Source: Drechmeria coniospora (Eukaryota > Ascomycota > Sordariomycetes > Hypocreales > Ophiocordycipitaceae). From it: a stretch of DNA of 64,000 nucleotides. Where the stretch lies: NCBI RefSeq assembly GCF_001625195.1, contig NC_054391.1, forward strand, positions 1,054,001 to 1,118,000, in the 5' to 3' direction. A program made the position numbers and the translations under genes. The notes below the pieces were generated by a model. The model worked only from the letters and a program-made list of their open reading frames with translations. It was not told the origin of the DNA and searched no databases. This document shows, piece by piece, positions 1 to 12,297 of this stretch (its first letter is position 1; every line of letters starts with the position of its first letter).

Positions 1-425
1 GCACTGGACATGTTTGGAGAAATGTTCAACGCTTTGATGGCCTTGTCGATCTCGTCTTCCTCGCTGGGCTCCCCCTGCCTTCCACCGACTCCCTCAGCGG
101 CGTCCGCGTGGGCCTTGGTTGCCTTGGTACCCTTCTTCGCTTTCTTCTTTTTCTTTTTAGATTTCTTCGGAAGCTGAGTCTCGTTGTTTAATTCTTGTCG
201 TCCCTCAAATCGAGTCTCGTCTTCCTCGGAACCTTGATTCTCCTCATCGTTCAGGCCGTCATCATCATCGTCGCCGCCCAAGGCAGCAAAAAGATTAGGG
301 CGCGGTTGTATGGCTGGCACGGCTTCTTCAACGTCCGACTCCCCATCAGAGGTCTTCTCAACCAAATCATCGGTCCGGTCCAGCTCTCGTTGTCGCTGCA
401 GCTTCCGTAGCTGCCGAGTCGACAT
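1..425 (-). CDS. RQC1: TCF25/Rqc1-family protein, 5' end only
   Basis: The first 141 codons of a gene that runs off the left edge of the window. It starts MSTRQLRKLQRQRELDR, the basic N-terminus typical of fungal TCF25/Rqc1 proteins. An acidic stretch (DDDDDGLNDEENQGSEEDE, about residues 54-72) and a lysine run (KKSKKKKKKAKKG, about residues 87-99) follow; both are usual for the disordered head of this family. In yeast Rqc1 works with Ltn1 and Rqc2 on stalled 60S subunits in the cytosol. The ATG at 425-423 is the first in frame and is followed by an unbroken frame. The conserved TCF25 domain lies outside the window, so the assignment rests only on the N-terminal signature. An unrelated basic/acidic nuclear protein is the alternative. 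Confidence 0.68.
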   Translation of the reverse strand, partial: MSTRQLRKLQRQRELDRTDDLVEKTSDGESDVEEAVPAIQPRPNLFAALGGDDDDDGLNDEENQGSEEDETRFEGRQELNNETQLPKKSKKKKKKAKKGTKATKAHADAAEGVGGRQGEPSEEDEIDKAIKALNISPNMSS

Positions 426-1455
426 TGTGCCTGCGGAGTGGTAGCCTACGGGGGCCACGGAACGAACCGGCTTGCAAGCGTATGGGGAATGACTTGGAAA
501 GAGGCGAATGAAGCGGCTGCACTGGATATGTTGGCCTAGGAGCGATGTGCAGTTGAGGAATGGGATGAATCTATCCTCGATGTTTCGAGATGGTAAAGGA
601 CTAGATAACAGTGCTAGCGGCACGTACTGGATACGGATAGTACTAGTAAGTATTATATTAGTTGCGAGCACCAGGCTGCGTGGATAGCGGGGCAACACCA
701 CAAGCTGCAACTTGGGGAAAAAATGGCGATTGCATTCCCAAACACCAGTATGCATGTTCCGGTATTACTGTACGGAGTATGGAAGCTGTCTTTCCATGGT
801 CCTCATATGACGATATACCATATGCAGGTATGCATCGTAAATGGTCGTCTCAGTTCAACTGCTCGGCTTTTCAATGAACAACTAAACGCTAACAGCAATA
901 CATCATGGCCCCATCCTGTTGCTTGCCACAACAGCTCGTGTACATGCTCTACCAATAAAGAATCCAGGCCCCTAAAGTATCTTGATGTGAATGGCATCGA
1001 CCAAGGTAGCAGGCAACCCCATCATACAGAATCATACATGCGGAAACGGCTATCCGACAGCGTGTGCGTTACGTACGGCTGCCTAGCAATTACCTGATAG
1101 GTAGACAAACACCCTGATGCTTCTCCTCATCCCTCGGCGAATCGGCGTTTATCCACATGATCCGTCGAACCGTCAGCGTGTGCTTCAACGCCAACACCGG
1201 CTTGCATCCGGTTATTCATAAAGCCAGCCCCGCAGTGTCGTAATCCAAACTCCTCATCGTCTCATCTCATTTCCGAAAGGGCAAAAGGTACCGCCGAAGC
1301 CCGCTGAATCACAAGAGTGTGTGGAATCGAGTGCTTCCACTGGCCCGTGAGTAGGTGCCAACATGAAAGGCACCATCAAAGAAATCATGTCATGCGGCCT
1401 GGAAGGAGCCGTGGACGCGCAGAAAAGTCGTGATCCTGTGCCGGCCGTCGTCACG
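426..1455. other. Intergenic: RQC1 promoter and SCD6 3' flank
   Basis: About 1 kb between the RQC1 start and the SCD6 stop, which lie in the same orientation. No reading frame here resembles a protein, and those over 1254-1455 are shadows of the SCD6 C-terminus. It contains sparse copies of the GTAC-type words found in other spacers, for example near 770-780. No tRNA or repeat was seen. Confidence 0.6.
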
Positions 1456-3305
1456 TCACTGCCCGGCACCTGCAGGTTGGTACTGGGGTGGGGGGCGGCT
1501 GCCTCCTCGACCGCTGCGGTTGTATCCCCGTCCGCGGCCGCCCCGTCCGCGGCCCCGGCCACGATAGTTTCGATAGCCGCCGTCGACGCTACCTTGTCCG
1601 AACGTCTCCATGTTCTTGCGCTGTTCCTCACCGCGCCACTCTCGGCCGCCCGCCTTCTGGCCGCCGTTTTCGGCCCGATCTTTGGCTTCGCTGGAGATGT
1701 TGTCGAAGAAAGATTTCGTCTTGTTGTAGGCGACGGGCGGGGTGCCGTCGGGTGCCTCCATCTCGGTGGCCAGCTCGGGAAGATTTGTCGCCGTTTCGGC
1801 CAAGGGAGACCCGGCAATCGCTTCTTTGGCAATCTCTACCTTGTTGAATTTGGCATTGGATTGCGCAAAGTCAAAGTCCGAGTCGGGAACCTCGACCTTT
1901 GGCGCTCCCTGACGACCCCCACGGCCACGGCCACGAGGAGCAGGCGCCCCTCTGACGGCATTGACCCTCATCTCGTTGACCTTGTTGGTCAGGTTATCCA
2001 TTGCGTTGCCGCCGCTATTTCCAAGCTGTGCCATGGCAACAGCGACGGCGGCTCTTGCTGCGCTCGTGGCATCCTCGACGCTCGTGGGAGCCGCCGCCAC
2101 CGCGGGCTTCCCGGCTGCTTGTTCTGCCCTGTTGCCCGAGGGGAGATGGAATGGTTTGGTGCTTGATCCCGAGAGGGGAATGACAGGCGTGACGCGGTTG
2201 CCCCGCGACAATTGAGAGGTGGCGTTAGGCCGGTCGGTAGAGCTGGGCGCGGCACCGTTGGTGTTCCCCCTCTGCGCCGCCGCCTTGACCTCCTTGACGG
2301 AGGGCTTGGATTCTACGGGTGGACTCGGCGCCGCAGCCGGTTGGCGTGATGCCTGAGCAAGGGATTTTGGCTCGGTTGCAGGAGCAGATTGGCCTGTTTT
2401 CGCTCGATCGGGAGCGACGCCGCCGGCCTTGGGGTCTTGGGCGGTATGGGAGGAAGGACCCTGATGCGGGATTTGGGGTTCGGGACCGCCACCTTGACCC
2501 GGTGGGAACGACTGGTCGGTCCACGGCCCTGAGCCACCGGGCGGGAAGCCTTGGCCAGGAGGGAACCAGCCCGGGGGCGGGGGGTACGGCATGTTGCCAA
2601 AGGCAGGGCCAGGACCAGGGCCAGAGCCAGGACCGCCACCCCGGCCCCAGGAGGCAGGGGGTGGTCCGCCGTAGAAACCGTTGTGATAGGGGGGTTGAAA
2701 CCCCCCCGTAGGTGGTTGCTGCGGTGGTGCTGGACCGCCTAGAGGTCGAGCCTTCGTTGACATGTAAGCACATGATCGACAGCGGTTTGAAGTCAGAATC
2801 GTGGAACGAGGGGCCTGAAGATCAGAAGGAAGGCAACGGAAATCTCGACATGGTATGTTTGCGCTTCCGACAAGACAAAAAGTTTACATCCGCAATAGTT
2901 CATCATTGTGAAGGCAGGGGAAAAAATTGAGCATAGGGCAAGACTTACTCCAACGATAGCCGGGTCGTCAGGCATGGAAGGAGGCGGCTTGTTCTCCTTG
3001 ATACCGGGGTGATCCTCGATGCGAAGATCCTTTACATCACTGCCACGGAAGACGATGTACTCGTAGACCTGATCGGATGGCGCGATCTCTTTGTCGGGCC
3101 TCCCACGACGGCCCTCGGTTCCAAAGGACCGAACATTCTCGAGCGAGACTGTGGATTCGTCCGAGTTGATTTCGTGAAGGGTGCCCACGTATCTGTACTG
3201 ACTATCAGGACGATGCACGCAACAATGTGTCAGGTAGGCGATGATTACATACCGAATGTCGCTCTTCGAAATGAGCGAAATACGAGACCCGAGAAATTCA
3301 GACAT
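1456..3305 (-). CDS. SCD6: Scd6/Lsm14-family mRNA decapping and translation repressor
   Basis: Three exons, 3305-3253, 3192-2949 and 2751-1456, encode 530 aa. The N-terminal LSm domain (about residues 1-85, MSEFLGSRISLISKSDIRYV) is interrupted by a 60-nt intron. A proline/glycine-rich linker follows. The FDF motif (SDFDFAQSNAKFNK, about 388), the FFD box (YNKTKSFFDNISSE, about 446), the TFG box (RKNMETFGQGSV, about 481) and a C-terminal RGG tail (490-530) come in the family order. Proteins of this type bind eIF4G and Dhh1/Dcp and repress translation in P-bodies; here that role is inferred from the domain set. The second intron ends in CGAAG, a weak acceptor, but the frame (phase 0, 99 codons before it) and the protein both support it. 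The first ATG of the LSm domain is used as start. Confidence 0.9.
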
Positions 3306-4299
3306 CTGGCTCGAACCGCCGCGTCGAGCACGCAGCAAGCTTAGGAAATCAAGGGCTCAAACGGAAAAAAAAAATATCGCACTGCTTCATGTATGAGAAA
3401 ACAAGGAATTGGGCGAGGTGAAGCTGAGCGCTGATGCTACTCAACTGCAGCCAGGGAGCGCGGCCGGCGGAGATTGGTGGCGGCGAGAAAGGAGTTGTGA
3501 AGAGGAAAGATTTGCAGGATGAGGATACGAGGTTGGAAGTTCATTTTGCAACCTCTCCGTAGCTGTCGTGTGCGTTGTCGGCTGTTTATCGGATTAATAT
3601 CGGCTATGTTCCCTTACAGCTGCCTCCCTGCCTAAGCCAGAACGAAAGCGAAGTACTCTGTACTCCGTAAGTACGGACTGCATGTACTGTAATTACTGTA
3701 CTCCGTAAGTACAGTGCAAGCACGGAGTACTCCGTATCGCGAGTTCCATTTGTCGTTATCTTGCAGCATTAATTAAGTATAGTTCTGTACTTACGTACAT
3801 GTAGTCCCCCAGAGTACAGAGTACAATAATACAGCATACCCCGACAGTACGTAGTAGAAGATCTCCGCCATACAGCTACATGAGTAGCACAAAGAGCGCG
3901 CGTAGAGATTATGGAGAAAATTACTACTATTGGTAGTGATAAGGATCGAGCTATTCTAGAGGCGGCACGGAATGAGGGCTGGTTGCAATTTGTACCGATT
4001 CTGTTCGTTGTTTCGTCGCTTCAGGTCGTCAGTCGCCTCATCAACCGCCTCATCAACAGCGGCGCCATTTCAAGAGAATCATACAGAGTGCAGGATCTGC
4101 CCAGTTCATGGGAGCAACGAGGTAGAAAGAGTTCGGGAGACGCACACGCGCAGGAATTCGGGCATAATGCTACGATACAACTCGAAACTCAAAGTGCTCA
4201 TTACAAGGCAGCTCTGGAAAGGCGAATGCAACTTCCGGGGCAGAAGGTATCGCCTGCCAGGTAAATACAGAACCGGAACTCCCAACAATGATGCGTGCT
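3306..4299. other. Intergenic with GTAC-word cluster
   Basis: This is the upstream region of SCD6 and the 3' flank of VTI1. At about 3655-3740 the sequence is a dense run of TACTCCGTA/TACGGA words mixed with GTACTGTA. A thinner cluster lies at 3780-3850. The two frames at 3911-4316 have no protein character. No gene is called. Confidence 0.55.
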
Positions 4300-5121
4300 T
4301 CAACGAAACTTGCTGATGATGACGGCAACGATGAGAAGAACCAAAACGGCGATGATGGAAATGGTGATGATGCGGTTCGTGGCCATCCTGCAGAATCGGT
4401 CGGTAAGCTAGGTTCCAGCGGGCGGATCTGTCTGATATGGGAAGCGCATGTTACCTCCTGGCCATTCCCCTCAACGTCTTCACGCTCCTGTCAACATAGC
4501 CCTCGCTGTTCAACAGCTGGTCATGCGTGTGCTGTATCATCTCGCGCTGCCCGTGGAGATTGGCAAGAGTGTCGGCGCCGATGGCCTCGGTCTCACTCGC
4601 GAGAGCTTGGCTTGCCTTTAGCCGCTGGGTGCTCCGGTCCAGCCGATCCGTGCCCGACAGCAGCTGCTGGCGTTGTTCGAGGTGAATGTCCGATGCGCCG
4701 GAGGGCTCATCTGTGTAGCGGGATCCGAAGAGAGCGGAGCGATCGGAGGAAAGGGAGGTGAGCTTCCGCCGGCTGGCGTCGACGTCAGACTCGTAGTTGC
4801 GGAACCGTTGGTTCACCTTGGCGCGAGAGGAGGTGGGGATATTTTGCTTCTCCAATCGCATTTGACCGAGCTGAAAAGATATGAACAGTACAGTCAGTCG
4901 CTCGCACTACCCGCAAGGGGAGTATAGAAGGTGCATCGTACCAGCTCGTCTGCTTCCTCGAGGGCGCGCTCCGCTTGGCTAATGGATGCCTTGCGAGGCT
5001 CGCCGGAGAGTTCCGGGATCTGCTCCAGCTTCTGCAAAAGGTCGGCCTGTACAAGCTTCAACTCGGCTTCGTAGGAAGCGAACAGCTCGGAGCCGACGTC
5101 GGTATCGAGAGGGTTTGCCAT
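4300..5121 (-). CDS. VTI1: Vti1 Qb-SNARE
   Basis: Exons 5121-4942, 4870-4455 and 4387-4300 encode 227 aa, close to the usual length of fungal Vti1. The N-terminal three-helix region starts MANPLDTDVGSELFASYEAE. A Qb SNARE motif (about residues 130-195, LDRSTQRLKASQALASETE onward) precedes a C-terminal membrane anchor (about 205-224, IITISIIAVLVLLIVAVII). The short last exon supplies the anchor: without the 67-nt intron the frame would stop right after GMARR. Vti1 is a tail-anchored SNARE for Golgi, endosome and vacuole fusion. Exon 1 ends in phase 0 and uses a GTACGA donor. The boundaries restore the expected LGQMRLEKQNIP and MARRMATNR joins. Confidence 0.93.
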
Positions 5122-7355
5122 GTTGTTCGACGGGGAGGGCTGTAGAATGTAGAGTGGTGGATGACGTAGACGAGGGGGAGGAGGGGGAGAAATCTGACGC
5201 AGCGAGGGGGCAGATAGATTGCCGGCGTCTCGGGGAAGAGTGTATCGTGGTGAATGGCGGTCGTTGTCTCGGTATGTTAAGGAAGGTGTGGAGGCTAGCA
5301 GTAGGCTGCAGTCGTAGGTACGAACGGGCACGGAGTTGTTGCCTTGTATGTCACGGGAATTGGAGTTTGACGATGCACCACTGTGGCACTGATGGGACTG
5401 AGCGATAGCGAGTGTAAGTACTTACAGTACTGCAAGTACAGCCACGTCAAGCGCAGGTTTCACGTGACACGTTGGGTCTTTGGAGTGGGACAGAGGAGTT
5501 GGTCCGTGCACGCAAACAAATTATCTTGCACCGCTGGCCACGCCGATTTTTTCTCCTTTCTTCTTTTCTCCTCAGAAAGAATTTGAATACCCCAAGCGGT
5601 GAATAAACCGGCTCGACGTCTAGACTTTGTCAGTGACGTGTAGTTGATATTGCCTGGGCAGATTGATGCAGGATTTTCCTGCGCGGCGCTTTAAAGAATT
5701 GGCGATTCGAACTACCGTTGACCGATCCCGTTGAGTGCTCGACAAACCACGTCGACTGAGCGCACGTGGCAATGAATGATGGCATTGAATGTTGCGCAAC
5801 CCGGAGTATTTTCTCGGTGCATTGTCGTCGTACTTCATAGTGACTCCCTGCCTGGCTCTCGTCTGTCTTTTCTGGCTTGCAAGGCAAGACTTGAGCTCTA
5901 GTGGTGGACGGTTTCCATGGCTGCGGTTTCTTGCAGGAACCTCGGCTCTGCACTGTAGGCGGGCGTACTGTTGGTAATACTTGTCTGCACACCCACTGCA
6001 CGTACTGTAAGTACTTGTACTTGCTCCATCTACAGTTACATGTGCATTATGCATGTGAGAAAGCGGCGGGCGTTTTCGCTTTACCGCTCAGCCAATGAAA
6101 CGATGGTACTGTTCAATTCGCATGTACAGACAGTACTTACTTACTAGGTAATTATTACTGCGTGTTACATGCATTACAAGTACAGTACGGTTGGGTGCCT
6201 CGTACTTTTGCAACTCATCAGATCTCTGGCAGCAACTGCTTCGAATTGGAATCAACGCCTCCCTGCTCCATGGAACAAACAGGACTGTATTCCGTACACC
6301 TGAAAGTACTTATTATTACACGGAGTACCCCGTAGTTAGGTACCTAGTAGTATCTACGACGACGCACGTACTTGTACTCCGTACTTGTGCACCAAAACTT
6401 GGGCAGCAACACGCAGCAGTGTCTTCGATGTTACTCTGCAATTACTCATGTCGAGTACAGTACGGATTGTTACAAGTTGTCAATAATCTGTGCGGAATAC
6501 ACTCCATGGGTACTTATCTGCACACCTCCTTCATTCCCGTGCAACTGAAAGCGGAAGAATCGGTGGACTCGTAGCACCAAGGCGCCTGCTAGACTGCATT
6601 TCTTCGACTGCGGGTCCTGCTGCTCTCGGATAGTACAGACCTAACTGCGCACCTACAGTACATCTACAGTACCTACAGCACACTGGACAAGTACACCTGA
6701 GACGACTCTCCCGTACACCTACTGGTAGGTATCTGTACTAAAGTACTAGGTAGGTAGGAATTCGACTTACTTGTAGGTGTACGTAGGTGTAATCCGTACC
6801 ATAAAGGACATAATTCCTTATAAATAATACTGCACGTAAGTTCGTACCTAGTAGTTGCTGTATGTGATACTTGCGGTACTTCGTACCTGTAGGCGTACAG
6901 TAAGTACATGCATCATCAGCGCGGACAGGTTGGCCCGGACCGCTTTTGCTTTTGTCCGTTTCACTCCCCTCCATTGACAAATCATGTTGCTGAATTCCGA
7001 TTACTTGCAACGCCACGCCAGCCTGCCCCTCCCACTTCCCAGCGCCCGCCCGCCGTGCCGTCAAACCTTCGTTCGTCGTTGATCACCTACCTACTCCGTA
7101 TCTAGCACGACCGCAACGGCGGCATGCAGTACTAGGAGGCGGGGGGCTCACACTGACGGTTGTACACGTACACGAGCTAGGATTGTTTCCTGCTCGAGTG
7201 GCCTTCCATGTCGGACTCCCTGCCTTCTCCCACGTCATGGCCAAGCACAGCTTCCCCTCCTCACCTGACCATCGGCGCCTGCTGCTCGTCTCATCGTGTT
7301 CTTGTTTCATCCCCAGGGCGTCCTTTTTGCATCAACTTCTGCTTTGCCTCTTCCA
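5122..7355. other. Divergent intergenic region between VTI1 and FAD oxidoreductase
   Basis: A 2.2-kb spacer between two genes read away from each other, so it should hold both promoters. From about 5990 to 6910 it is AT-richer and full of AGTACTT, GTACTCCGT and GTAGGTA words. Short frames here are interrupted and have no recognisable protein. A pyrimidine-rich stretch at about 7240-7350 directly precedes the FAD gene start. No RNA gene was recognised. Confidence 0.55.
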
Positions 7356-8993
7356 ATGAACCCACCGGTGGACCGTGTTGCGAGAAAAAAGGTTGCCATC
7401 GTCGGCAGCGGCTGCACGGGAATCGCAGCTCTCTGGGCCCTGAACCGAACCTGTCATGATGTGTATCTGTACGAATCAGCCAACCGGTTAGGCGGCCACA
7501 CCCACACGGTGCAATGGAAATCTGGAAAATACTCGACGGTCGTCGACACGGGCTTCATGGTCTTCCATGCTGCCGCCTCTCGTGAGAAATTGCCGGGTAT
7601 CCGGGCGTCTCCCTCCAGAGACTAACCTGGCCACAGCCAACTTCACACGCTTCCTCGGAAAGCTCAACGTCGAGACCGAACCGGCAGACATGACGTCTAG
7701 CTTTTCTCGAGATCAAGGGCGCTTTGAGTGGGCTGACGCCAGCTTGAGGGCAGTCTTCTGCCAGAGGAGAAACCTCCTCTCGTTGACGATGTGGAGGATG
7801 GTCTTTGACATTGCCCGCTTCAACCAGTTCGCACTGGACCTTCTCGCGAGAGACGACGAACCCCCGAGCGAGGCGGAGACGATTGGCGAGTACTTGGACC
7901 GCGAGGGATACTCTCGCGCTTTCCGAGATGATTATTTCATACCGATGATTGCGGCGGCATGGGGATCCAAACCAGACAAGTCATCGCTACAGTTCCCGGC
8001 GGTGACGCTTGTTCGGTTCCTGTAGGCACTCTGCTCGCCGCGAAGCCGTCGTTTTGAGCACAAACTTACATGCTTCCCAGGTGGAATCATCATCTCCTCT
8101 CCGTGTCGGCCTCCCCGCAATGGTTTGCGCTCAAGAATGGATCCAAGTCGTACCTCGACGCCGTCATGAAAGGCTTTCCGCCAAACCACCTTTTTCTCGA
8201 CACGCCGGTGAGTCGCGTGTCGAACGATGAGAACGGACGGGTTCTGCTGCATCTGGAGAATGGCAAGACGGAGGCCTACGACCATGTCATCCTTGCCACC
8301 CACGGAGACCAAGCGCTGTCGATGATCAAACCAACAGCCACTGACCAGGAACGGTCAGTCCTGTCCTGCTTTCGGTCTGCCCAGAACGAAGTTGTTTTGC
8401 ACTCCGATGTCGCACTGATGCCCAAGAGTCAACAAGCGTGGTCCGGTTGGAACTACCTGGCGCCGTCGGCGTGGAAGAAAAATGTTGGTCAAGTCTCTCT
8501 CACATACGACATGAATGTTTTGCAGCGCATCCCCTTGGATCCCTTTGGCCACGTCCTGGTGTCCCTCAACCCTCAACGCCAGCCGCGGCTCGACAAGGTG
8601 CAGGGCCGGTACTTCTACTCCCACCCTCTTTACACCCCCGCAACGATGAGGGCCCAGAAACTGCTGCGGAAAATTCAGAACAAGAGGGGCATCAGCTATG
8701 CCGGCGCATGGACCAAGTACGGATCCCACGAAGATGGCTTCAGCAGCGGTCTGCATGTCGCACAGGAGCACTTGGGCGCTCGGCTACCCTTCGAATTCCG
8801 AGACTCGGCCTACAGTCGGGGGAAAAATCCGAAGCTGGGGCTGGCTGACCACGCATTGCGGCTCGTCATCTTGCTCATTCAAGTCTTTGTCATTCAGATA
8901 CTCGGAATGCTATGGACGACGCCGGGCCGGCCCAAGGTGAAGCGCTTGGCCAACGGAGTCAAGTCGAAGCGGCTACAAGCAAAACGGAGTTGA
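7356..8993 (+). CDS. FAD-dependent amine-oxidase-like oxidoreductase (COG2907 type)
   Basis: Exons 7356-7581, 7637-8021 and 8081-8993 encode 507 aa. The N-terminal Rossmann motif VAIVGSGCTGIAALWAL (about residues 13-29) and ESANRLGGHTHTV are the FAD-binding signature of the flavin amine oxidase superfamily. VDTGFMVFH, WGSKPDKSSLQFPAVTLVRF and WNHHLLSVS are typical of the COG2907 branch. The substrate of this branch is not established. In bacteria its genes often sit with a DUF1365 gene and a cyclopropane fatty acid synthase gene; neither is present here. The 55-nt first intron has an ACTAAC branch site, and its removal restores AAASPNFTRFLG. A hydrophobic segment near the C-terminus (LRLVILLIQVFVIQILGML, about 465-483) may be a membrane anchor. 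The ATG at 7356 was chosen because no in-frame ATG lies just upstream. Confidence 0.88.
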
Positions 8994-10027
8994 ACTGATA
9001 TGCATCCAGAGCAAGGAAAAACAATGCTGCTTTCATTAAAGTTCAGTCGTACACTATCTCGAATCTGGCGCCCACCGCACCGCATGGTTTGCCAATGGCC
9101 TGCTTCTTCCCGGCATTGGGGTACCACGAAGGGAATGCATTGTCAATGCCACCTGCATTGAGTAAGCACCGTGCTATCATATCAGGAGCGCCATGATCTA
9201 TCATATGCCTATGACATGCTGCACGATTGCCGTAAAGTCTCCGTTCAGTCCGAACGTCAACCGTGGCAAGTGCAAGGAAATGGAGATGCAGCAAATGCTA
9301 GCAACTCGGGGCGTATGGCAAGGCACCAGTGCATGCACAAACCTGTTACGTGCGATGGCAATATCCGTATGTGAAGGTGTAAGTATTACTTGTATGCACT
9401 GTAAGTGCCGTGCCACGCACAACAAATGCACACAGTTACAGCACTTATACGGAGCATGTAGGTGTATTTACTTGCATATTAGGACGTACTTGTACATGAC
9501 ATGATGGAAATCTACTTCTACTCCCAAAATGAAGTATGATGAAAGTTTTGGGATTTAGATTTATCAACGTCGTTATTTTGTCAGGGAATATTGTTAAGGT
9601 TTTTTTTTCGCTGCAAGTATTACTCCGTACATGTAGTTGATGTGCGCAGTATTGATGCCTGTGGGTGTCCTTGGAGATGTACTTGATTGGTGAATGTACT
9701 GTACAGTATCCGTACCATACTTGTACGACCACAGGAGGCCGTTAACTCGTAATTCAACTAGTTACAACTACGGAGTACGGAGTACAAAAGACATTAATCT
9801 GAGAATAATTGAAGGTGCTTCATGGTATTAAGGGTATGTGACCAGAGGCAAAATTTATTTCCACTCCAATTGGAGTGAGATCTGTAGTATCGGCTCTCCC
9901 GTATGTTGCATGTCAAACTCAAGCCAACAAGCATCATGATGCATCCACTCGTCGGTGAAATTGACAGTAGGATCCGCCACGGCAGAATGCTCCGTACGCA
10001 TATATGTGTTGTGTTCATAACTTCATG
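8994..10027. other. Convergent intergenic region
   Basis: A 1-kb spacer between the 3' ends of the FAD gene and the proline-rich gene. It is AT-rich at 9480-9620 and has scattered GTAC words at 9400-9500, 9610-9720 and 9765-9785. No credible coding frame or RNA gene was seen. Confidence 0.55.
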
Positions 10028-11412
10028 CTATCCGAACTTTTTCTCAAACTTCCGAAGTATCCCAGTAACACCTCGCTCAAACTTTCCTGCATTCTCCTCC
10101 AGCCTGCTCTTGTTTCCCGGCTTAGGGGCATACTGGGATTGCACCGCGCCCGTCTCCGTCCCGGACGGCCGGTAAAGTTGCTGGTGAACCGCATAGTCTC
10201 GGCTTGTTTGATGAGATGGACCTTGCTGGTGGCTGATTGTGTAATTGGAGCGGCCATCAGGAGACGGGGACGGGGCGGCAGTGGCTGCGGCTGGCTGTGT
10301 CCGCTGAACCAACCCGTCAGATGTGTAGCAAGTGACTGGGAGGGCGAATCTGGGTGTGGTTTGGTCTGGTTGCGTTTGCATCGTCGCAACTTGATGCACT
10401 GCTGGGTTCTGCGGAGGTCCTGCGAGCCGAGAAATCGGCAAGTCAAAGTTTTGAACTCGAGCAGGGACTTGCTGTGGCTGGGGAGACCCAGGCGTGAACG
10501 GTTGGTTCTGGTAATCATGTGCAACTGCTACGGCCAGCGGGTTCAGAGGATCCTCGTCCAAAGGCGGCGTCTTCTCACGATACCGTACCATTTCGGGGGC
10601 AGCAGGTGCAGCCGGGTTGTAAGCAATCGGCACAAAGCTCGAGGGAGGAGGAAGAATCGGAGGCGGCGGCGGCGGCGGCGGCGGCAGCGATGTCGTTGTA
10701 GCACTCCAGAGCAAGTCTGTGGCATGCGTGGCTTGCTGTGCTGATGCCGTCGTGTCTCGGTGCTGTGACTTTCCTATTGCTGCGCTCTCCAGCGTTTCGA
10801 CGATGGAACACATCGCCACCGCTTCCGGCGCTTCACCAGGTTCGTCCAGCACTTCCACCTGGGATTCTGGGAGCATACGCCGTACACCATTGACGAACTT
10901 TAAGGCATCCATCTGCGTGCGGAAGTAAACGTCCAAGGTGTCCAGCTTCCGACGACAAGATGGCTCATTCTGGCCGCTATGAAAGGGTAAATGCCACTCA
11001 TTCTCTTGTACGGCATCGGGCACGAGTAGCGTCACCAAGCAATGCTTCTTGTGCGAATACCGCACTTGGGTTCGGTCGAGGCCTAGACGACAATGTGCTT
11101 AATGAATGAAGGCTCAAAACGCTTGTCAGCCCGATCTTGATCCTTACATCCGTCAAATGCGTCCTGATTCTCCGTGCCAGGGTGATTTGCTATCTCGAGG
11201 CGGCAGCGATTTTCACTTGCATTTTCGAAGAGATATATGTAAGAGTCTTTGTCGAATCGGTGGTTGGAATGCTTCCAATCTGGCGGTGCGTACGAATAGT
11301 GGACATCCCCGAAACTACGGAGGCCAAAGGTCAGCAACGGAGGAGAGGAGCCATGCCACTCATCCGGCCTTTTGGCTGGGAGGTTGATTCTCGACTCACA
11401 GTGAAAATACAT
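10028..11412 (-). CDS. Proline-rich protein of unknown function
   Basis: Exons 11412-11148 and 11082-10028 encode 439 aa. I do not recognise a named family. The N-terminal part (about residues 1-145, with LLTFGLRSFGDVHYSYAPP, SYIYLFENASENRCRLEI and KHCLVTLLVPDAVQ) looks like a folded domain of mixed strands. The rest is disordered: a run of nine prolines (about 190) encoded by repeated GCC/GGC triplets, and Gln/Pro/Ala-rich sequence. The tail, KSRLEENAGKFERGVTGILR onward, may form an amphipathic basic helix. The 65-nt intron has a GCTGAC branch site and joins AFDG to CLDRTQVRYS. The start is uncertain: the frame stays open upstream to about 11589 without an ATG, so an upstream exon may be missing. 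The gene diverges from GUT2 across 885 bp. Confidence 0.72.
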
Positions 11413-12297
11413 TCTCTTCGCCTGGCCGTGCCGCCATATTAATCGTGTTAGTTCAATTCCATAAGCGGTCCCTCGTTTGTCCACCAAGCTGTGCGGGGAA
11501 GCCACTGATACAGTGACGGGATGGATGGAGGGGAGACGAAGGAGGTTGCGGCACGGCGCCACGTGACTAGCACCGTTGGGTGGTGCCAATTGGAAGGGAC
11601 TGTGCGGATATACTGCTTTACTTACTGTACTGTGCCGTATATACTGTGCCGTATGTACTGTGCCTTGCTGCAGGTATTACGGAGCACAGTAAGTAACTAA
11701 AGAGTGCTTGTGGCCAGGACGCACGGTAATCTTGCACTGTGCTTGTACAGGTACGGAGTACTTGCCTTCATGCCCGCTCGTTAGTGCGCAAGGTGCAGGA
11801 CGTTGCAAGGAGGGAGTACCTTGTACTTCTTTCATCACCTTGGAAGCAGGTGACGTCAGAACCTCACTTCACCACCATCGAACTGCACATCATCACTTGT
11901 AATGACTTCAAGAATTGGGGATATGCCCATATTCATGACAATTGTGACACTCTTTCCTCCCTTACAAGCGGAACCGGGGATTGATTGAGCTCCGTCGAAC
12001 CGCCTGCCGTCGGTCGGTCGGTGATGAAGGCCAACTCGAGTGATTCAACCACCTCCCCTCCAAACGAAGGGGACGACCGCCTGCTGCCAACCTTTGCTGT
12101 GCTCCGGCCGAAGCGAGAGAAAGATCTCAGCCTGGCGGTTGCGGGAGTCAATGTGCCAGTGTTGCCAAGCTGATACCTAACACCCGGCACCCGACCCGTC
12201 TCGTCCACGTCGCCACAGGACCTCGGAGTGGAAGTCACACCGGGCGAGTCGTCGGCGGCATCGCATACACCAACGCCCCCATTCGTCTCGAGACGCC
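11413..12297. other. Divergent promoter region of the proline-rich gene and GUT2
   Basis: An 885-bp spacer between divergent starts. It includes a CACGTG E-box-like hexamer near 11561, GTAC words at 11620-11760 and a CG-rich stretch leading into the GUT2 ATG. The open frame at 11413-11589 continues the neighbouring gene upstream but has no ATG. Confidence 0.5.

Noticed and set aside
5620..6054. Minus-strand frames of 123 and 144 codons in the VTI1-FAD gene spacer
   Set aside because: Overlapping frames in two phases, Cys/Arg/Ser-rich, with GTAC words inside; no support for a gene.
11413..11589. Upstream extension of the proline-rich protein
   Set aside because: The frame stays open and looks partly protein-like but offers no ATG. 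I kept the ATG at 11412 and flagged the start as uncertain.
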